Source: Adenanthera pavonina (lineage: Eukaryota; Streptophyta; Magnoliopsida; Fabales; Fabaceae). Taken from it: a DNA stretch of 64,000 nt. Made by a program: the position numbers and the translations under genes. Position 1 is the first letter of the stretch. Each line of letters opens with the position of its first letter. The stretch lies in contig JAIVEN010000014.1 of assembly GCA_026686845.1 (NCBI GenBank), positions 16,230,001 to 16,294,000 of the forward strand. The letters run 5' to 3'. Positions 59,002 to 64,000 of this stretch are shown one piece after another. A model generated the notes under the pieces. That model searched no databases and was not told the origin of the DNA. It saw only the letters and a list, made by a program, of their open reading frames with translations.

Positions 59002-59668
59002 TAGGGCTGTGCAATAGGTCCGTCGGCCCGGTCGGCTCGGAGTGGTCCGGTCATTTCGGGTCGGGTCGGGTCGGACCAAAAGAAGAAATTACAAATTGAA
59101 GGAGGATCGGGCCGGGCCGAGAACATGTCCGTCCCGCCCAGCCCGACCCGGTATATATATATATTTTTTCAATTTTCTCATATTTTTTTATTTGTTAAAA
59201 ATATTGAATAATTTTATATAATTGTTTTTCCTTCTTATACCTTATGTAATAAATTAATTTTATAATTATAATATATATGTTTTATTATTCCAATTTTTAA
59301 TTTTATTTCAAATTTTAAATCTATTTCATAACTTAATATTATATAAAATAAATAATGTATAATTGTTGAGTATTTATAATTTTGATAAATGTTAATTTTT
59401 AACCTAATATTATTTTCTATAAGAATATATTTTAAATGAAACTAGTTATATTTTTATTAAAAAATTAAATTAATTTTTTTTATTTATTTTTTATTTTTTT
59501 AGACCGGGCCAAACCTGGCCCGGTATTGACCTGGTCCCGGCTCGGTGAAGGACCGGGTCATATCGGGCCGGGTCGGGCCACGGGCCGAAAAAATCGGCCT
59601 GGGGGTGTTTCGGGCCGGACACCAGGTTGAGGTGATGCCCGGCCCGTCCCGGCCCGTGCACACTCCTA
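59002..59668. mobile_element. hAT-type MITE with GC-rich arms
   Basis: Exact 8-bp duplications GATAGTGG flank it (58994-59001 and 59669-59676), the hAT signature. The left end TAGGGCTGTGCA pairs with the reverse-complemented right end TAGGAGTGTGCA. The outer 130-160 bp on each side are packed with GGCCCGG/CCGGGTC words, while the central 360 bp is extremely AT-rich. The length is 667 bp and there is no transposase. Confidence 0.85.
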
Positions 59669-59842
59669 GATAGTGGTGGGCACACAAAATGCGTCAAAGA
59701 CTCAAAGGAGATCAATATTCAGGAAAAAGCAGATGATAGTGGCTGTGGGAGGGCATCTTGGCATCCGCATCAAAAACCATCCCTTTTTGTTGTGTAGAAT
59801 TTTCAGGCTTGGTTGAAAAAGATGGTTTTGACGTGTTAAGTA

Positions 59843-60053
59843 CTCCTTCCATTCTTTTCTTTTCTTTTCTTTTTTTTCTTTTTACTGTGGTTTTGGACAG
59901 AAAAAGTTTATGTATTTAAAAGTTTCAAAATATTATTAATTATTTTTTATTTATCTATTTCTAAAAATTAATATATTAATTATATTTTTTATTTTATATG
60001 CTAAAATTTAAATGAAGAATATAGCAAAAAAAGAAAAAAAAAAAGGAAGAGAG
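59843..60053. mobile_element. Stowaway-type MITE (Tc1/mariner)
   Basis: TA on both sides (59841-59842 and 60054-60055). The left end CTCCTTCCATTCTTTTCTTT and reverse-complemented right end CTCTCTTCCTTTTTTTTTTT resemble the Stowaway CTCCCTCCGTTCC end. The length is 211 bp and it is non-coding. The low-complexity arms reduce certainty. Confidence 0.6.
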
Positions 60054-60055
60054 TA

Positions 60056-61305
60056 CTATTTCAATTACTTCAGTATGAAAAGATAAGCATGAGTTATTAA
60101 GGATCTGTTTGATAGAATTTTTTAAAATAGATTTTTTATTTTTAAAAATAAAAAAATAAAAAAACTTGTATGAGAAATCTTTTTTTATATATTATTCTAG
60201 AAAATAAAAAAATAAAAGAATATAAAACTTAGAATATCTTTAAGGTGTTTTGTAGTTTTTATTCTGAAAAAATATAAAAAAAGATTAAAAATACTCACCT
60301 CATTAATGGTAAAATTATAAATTTTAAATAACCCATCTATTACTCATTAGTTATGATTTTGAGAACAATTATTTAAACAAATTTTTTTATTTTCTTATTT
60401 TCAAATTTTTGAAAACAATTTTATCAAACTGTTTTGAAACAGTAAAATAAGAAACACTGTAAAATAGTCCTAAATATATCATTGATAATATTTCCTTATA
60501 ATAACAAGCGTACACCCCCCCCCCCCTTATATACCACCCCCTTCCCCTTGTCCAAGAGGATGCAATTCTTTTACTATGAATTAAGATATAAAGGTTTTAA
60601 AAAAAAAATTTTTGATTGAAAGGTTTTAAGAAATTTTAATATATATATATATATACACACACACATACATACGCGCACACTTTTTTTTTCAATATAGAGA
60701 TTAATATATTTAGACCAACATAATTCTTTTAGAATAAATTATATTTTTTTAATATTTTATATAATTTGACTTGTGTTAAATTGGGTGTTTCGTTTTGTGA
60801 CATAATTTTTTGTTGTTGGCCAAAGAAATTGCGTGTCTTTGTATTGTCACATAATTTTTTAAGTATCTTTTGTTTATTTTGAAATCAGTTAAATATTTTT
60901 TTACAATGAATTGAATTTAGACATAAAGTTTTTAGAAAATTTAATATATATACATACACACGCACAAAGTTTTTTAATATAGAGATTAATATATTTAGAC
61001 CAACATAATTTTTTTAGAATAAATTATATATTTTAAATATTTTATATAATTTGATTCGTGCTAAATTACGTGTTTTGTTTAGTGACATAATTTTTTTTAT
61101 TTTTAAAATTAGTGGATCCAATTAAATTATTGCGTCCCAAGTATACCTTTCGTTGCATAGTACTCTCTAGTTAGAAAATAACTGGAACATGGCAGGAATC
61201 GAAAAATAAAATAAAGAATGATAAGGATGATTTTTGAGGGTGAGGGGACAAGAAGCAACGGAGTAAATAGAAGTTTAAATTGCAGGAAGTAGAGCTATTA
61301 AATAA
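60056..61305. other. AT-rich intergenic DNA with duplicated segment
   Basis: About 60105-60470 has weak inverted symmetry (CTGTTTGATAGAA on the left; its near complement TTATCAAACTG at 60422) and may be a further MITE. A local direct duplication is visible: the block around 60640-60790 (ATATAGAGATTAATATATTT, then AGACCAACATAATT) recurs at about 60945-61100. No gene. Confidence 0.45.
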
Positions 61306-61800
61306 TTAAGCATGGGGTGAATTTGCGATATGATGGTCCATTTTGGCAGCCATGCGTTGCAGACCACGATCGTATTTGGCGACCAAATCCTGCAGCACCC
61401 GGCCGTCGATAGGATCGAGGGAGAAATGCCATTCTATGAGGGATCCGTCTTGGCCGTCGGCAACGAAGGGCGACACCTTCATCGTCGACATGTAGGAGTT
61501 GAAGCCGATGTTGCTGTCCACAATCTCGTAGACGAGGGTGCGTTCATCGGGATCGATGGCCAGGAGCCTCTCCTTTGACCAGCTGACGGCTTGATCGGAA
61601 GGGATGGAGAAGCCGGAGCAGAATCGGATGCAGCCGGGTTCGGAGTTGGAGCCGTGAATGCCGTAGCAGGTGGCCAGCGTGGGGAACCATTTGTGAAGGT
61701 TGAAGAAGTCCTTCACCAGCTCCCATGTCTGCTCGGCCGACGCGTTTCTTACCGTTGCCGATACCTTCCCTTCCCATTTCTCCTTCGAATCTTTCTCCAT
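61306..61800 (-). CDS. Lachrymatory-factor-synthase-like protein (Bet v 1/START fold), copy 2
   Basis: Intronless, 164 aa from the ATG at 61800; the reading frame extends five codons further upstream but without an ATG. It has the same architecture and length as copy 1: KWEGKVSATVRNASAEQTWEL, FFNLHKWFPTLATCYGIHG, KERLLAIDPDERTLVYEIVD, SNIGFNSYMSTMKVSP, C-terminal helix LVAKYDRGLQRMAAKM. The two are diverged tandem duplicates in the same orientation. This copy is more GC-rich than its surroundings. It probably binds or converts a small hydrophobic ligand in the cytosol; the ligand is unknown. Confidence 0.88.
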   Translation of the reverse strand: MEKDSKEKWEGKVSATVRNASAEQTWELVKDFFNLHKWFPTLATCYGIHGSNSEPGCIRFCSGFSIPSDQAVSWSKERLLAIDPDERTLVYEIVDSNIGFNSYMSTMKVSPFVADGQDGSLIEWHFSLDPIDGRVLQDLVAKYDRGLQRMAAKMDHHIANSPHA

Positions 61801-62180
61801 CCTTGAAACCCACAAGACAAGGGTCTCTTACCCTCAATTCTCAATTCAAAGCCAAATGGGAAAAAACCAAGTCCCGATTTGTTGAATAAAAGTCCAAGAC
61901 AAATTACATAAGTATATAATATTACATAAAACTAAAAGAGATTATGGCGAAAATTCATCATGTTTTTACCAAACATATTGTAACAAAAAAACAGAATTTC
62001 TTAAATAAAAATGACGAAAAATTATAAATATTAAAAAAAAGAATATCATTATTTTCTCCGATTTTATTCCTCTTTTGGCTTCCACCCACCCCGTGCCATG
62101 CATGCATATCAAAGATAAACATTCAATTTAAGATAAATATTAACAACAAAAATAAATGTTATGAAATGCATTCTAATAGT

Positions 62181-62211
<31 letters not shown>

Positions 62212-63112
62212 ATGAACACTAGCCGTCCAGACAAGGGAAAAAAGGGCCCCACCCTCCCCTCGTGTAACCGCATCGCCCTACATGTGAGAAGACGGATGGT
62301 GCAGTCGTCCAGTGTTTGTCATGGATAAGCTCTCTCCCAAATATGAATATCCCTTTGAAAGTTGTTGAATTTGGTAGATGCAGGCGCAAGCCATGTGTCT
62401 AGCTAATAATATATTAATGCGTCCATACAGCATGCCTTTCGGCTGGAACCAAAATAAAATATTGCAAGCACCATGCTGATCTCCTTGGTTTAGTTTTATT
62501 CCCCGGAATAAATAAATATCTAATCAAAACTAGAATAAATGAATAATCCCCCCCCGTATTTGCAAGGAGAAGGGGGTTCTTTTTTTTCTTATAATAATAA
62601 AAAAAATATTAGTGAAAGACACAAAATCCCATGTGTACAGTAAAATAATAATGAAAATATGATTTTCCTTTTATTATATGTATTGATTCAATCCCATACA
62701 TACCGTATAATAAAAATATATTTTCTATGTTAATATACTAGATTTACATTTTATTACTCAAACAAATAATTATGACTAGACCAGACTGTGTACAATACAT
62801 AAAATTAGGGGGTTGGGGGGGGGTGGTATACTTTTTTTTTTTTTCTATGTCATTACTGATAGCAAAACTAATACAAGAAGGAGTCTAAAGAAACGAAACA
62901 ACCACCAGTAGTAAGGACAACGAAGATGGCAAAGAAAACAAACTAAAAACCAAAAAAAAAAAAAAACGCTGAAGTACACCTAATTAACAAATAGAAGTGA
63001 GCCAAGGCCCTCACTTATGTGCTGCTGTGAATCTGGACATATAGAGTTGCTGGCATCAAGCAGGAGAAAATGCATAAGAGGGATTGGTGATCTACATACC
63101 CACCCTTAACCC
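61801..63112. other. Upstream flank of LFS-like copy 2 and intergenic DNA
   Basis: The first few hundred bases should hold the promoter of the minus-strand gene. The rest is AT-rich with an (AT)13 microsatellite at 62185-62210 and a G-rich run near 62810-62824. No gene. Confidence 0.5.
62185..62210. repeat. (AT)n microsatellite
   Basis: Thirteen AT units. Confidence 0.95.
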
Positions 63113-63231
63113 TTATGGGTCCACACCCATTGAAATTGAAGCAAAGGCTGCCAAACAATTTGCAGCTTCATTACCTTCCCTTCCTGCCGCATGCTTTATT
63201 TGCGAATTAAAAGGATACACAACTGTTTGAC
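63113..63231 (-). pseudogene. RNase H (RVT_3-type) C-terminal remnant of a LINE-like element
   Basis: The minus-strand frame reads SQIKHAAGREGNEAANCLAA and ends with TAA at 63113. This resembles the conserved H.YREGN.AAD.LA motif at the end of the RNase H domain in plant non-LTR retrotransposon proteins. The usual AAD reads AAN here. Nothing recognisable lies upstream, so it is a short fragment. Confidence 0.5.
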
Positions 63232-64000
63232 ACCCAAATTCACCTCTAAATTAAAACTCATTAAACTTCATATCAACCAAAAATAATCACATCCCAGGCA
63301 ATCAGCAAAATGTATATATTCATCCCTAACCAGAGATTCAAACAAAGTCACACAGACATGGCTAATTATAAGTTCTATATAGACATATATAACTGTTGCC
63401 AAAAATGTGTGTATATATATATATATAGACATATATAGCCATCATCTGCTTTGTAATCATTTTCTAACGCTTAATTATGTGAAGTTTTATTTGTCATTTT
63501 AGTAAAACTCACATTTATGTTTATCGTTATACTATGTGTCAAGCACAAGTGTAATGAAATAAATAAACGCAACCAAGCGTAAAATTGACTAAACAAATAT
63601 CACAAATATCAAAAAAAAAAAAAAGAACTTAGACCATAAGTTCTTAACAGCCTAGTTAGTCCAGGTATTAATAGTTTTCGTCATTAATGTTGAAGAAAAA
63701 TAATACATAAACGATGTCTAGTAATGTAATTTACATGACTGAGATCAGGCATGCAAGATGGAGATGGGGCCTAGGTGGACTTCTTTTCTTTGCCATTATC
63801 TCTCATTCAATGTGGCAGGAGGATTAACTAGACGTCATTTTCGTGTCCAGCACATAAGGACGAATGGTTTACTTGATCTTCCAGCCGGCAGCATATTACG
63901 TATCTTAATGTAAATTCTCCTCCTATTGTTTGGAATGAGAGAAAAATAGAGAAAAAGAAATACTAAAAAAAAAAATAAAAATAAATCTAAATAAGAAAAT
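63232..64000. other. AT-rich intergenic DNA
   Basis: TA microsatellite near 63409-63424 and A-rich runs. Nothing else recognised up to the window edge. Confidence 0.5.

Noticed and set aside
59491..59715. Overlapping minus-strand ORFs rich in Gly, Pro and Arg
   Set aside because: They lie in the GC-rich arm of the hAT MITE and reflect GGCCCGG repetition.
60105..60470. Possible MITE with CTGTTTGATAGAA/TTATCAAACTG symmetry
   Set aside because: Ends and target duplication could not be defined; mentioned only as a note in the intergenic entry.

Overview
This is nuclear DNA from a flowering plant, most likely a core eudicot. Intergenic DNA is AT-rich, genes have many GT-AG introns, and the genes belong to plant-specific families (class III HD-ZIP, LRR receptor kinase, DUF1677). 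Plant transposon families are abundant. I cannot name the species. No bacterial, organellar, tRNA, rRNA or CRISPR signal was found. All exon structures below were placed by eye from splice signals, reading-frame continuity and remembered family sequences.

Layout. 107-169 (+): last exon of an unidentified gene. 170-7.7 kb: AT-rich intergenic DNA with one MITE-like repeat. 7.75-14.24 kb (+): an 18-exon class III HD-ZIP gene of the ATHB-8/ATHB-15 clade (839 aa) with a miR165/166 site formed only by splicing. 15.7-24.1 kb: decayed LTR retrotransposon carrying a nested CACTA element. 26.5-29.5 kb (-): an LRR receptor pseudokinase like Arabidopsis SKM1 (949 aa). 34.9-35.5 kb (-): DUF1677 protein. 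37.9-39.8 kb: Stowaway and PIF/Harbinger MITEs. 40.13-49.92 kb: complete Tat-lineage Ty3/gypsy element with matched LTRs, 5-bp target duplication, one gag-pol frame broken by four stops, a 68-bp tandem array, and an antisense two-exon gene. 52.1-56.9 kb (+): monoacylglycerol-lipase-like hydrolase. 58.4 and 61.3 kb (-): two tandem Bet v 1/START-type genes (lachrymatory-factor-synthase-like), with hAT and Stowaway MITEs between them. 63.1 kb: an RNase H remnant of a LINE-type element.

Context. From memory, Arabidopsis keeps an LFS-like gene, a DUF1677 gene and SKM1 side by side (At2g25770-At2g25790), and another LFS-like gene beside ATHB-8 (At4g32870-At4g32880). This window appears to hold both sets on one segment, as expected of an ancestral block before the Arabidopsis duplication, expanded here by transposons. 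The genes do not form one pathway: vascular/meristem transcription control, peptide-type receptor signalling, lipid ester hydrolysis and small-ligand binding are adjacent by ancestry.

The most notable points are the predicted miR166 cleavage bond lying exactly on an exon junction, a GC-AG intron in the HD-ZIP gene, the spliceable antisense gene and dimeric 34+34 bp satellite inside the Tat element, and the nested CACTA insertion.
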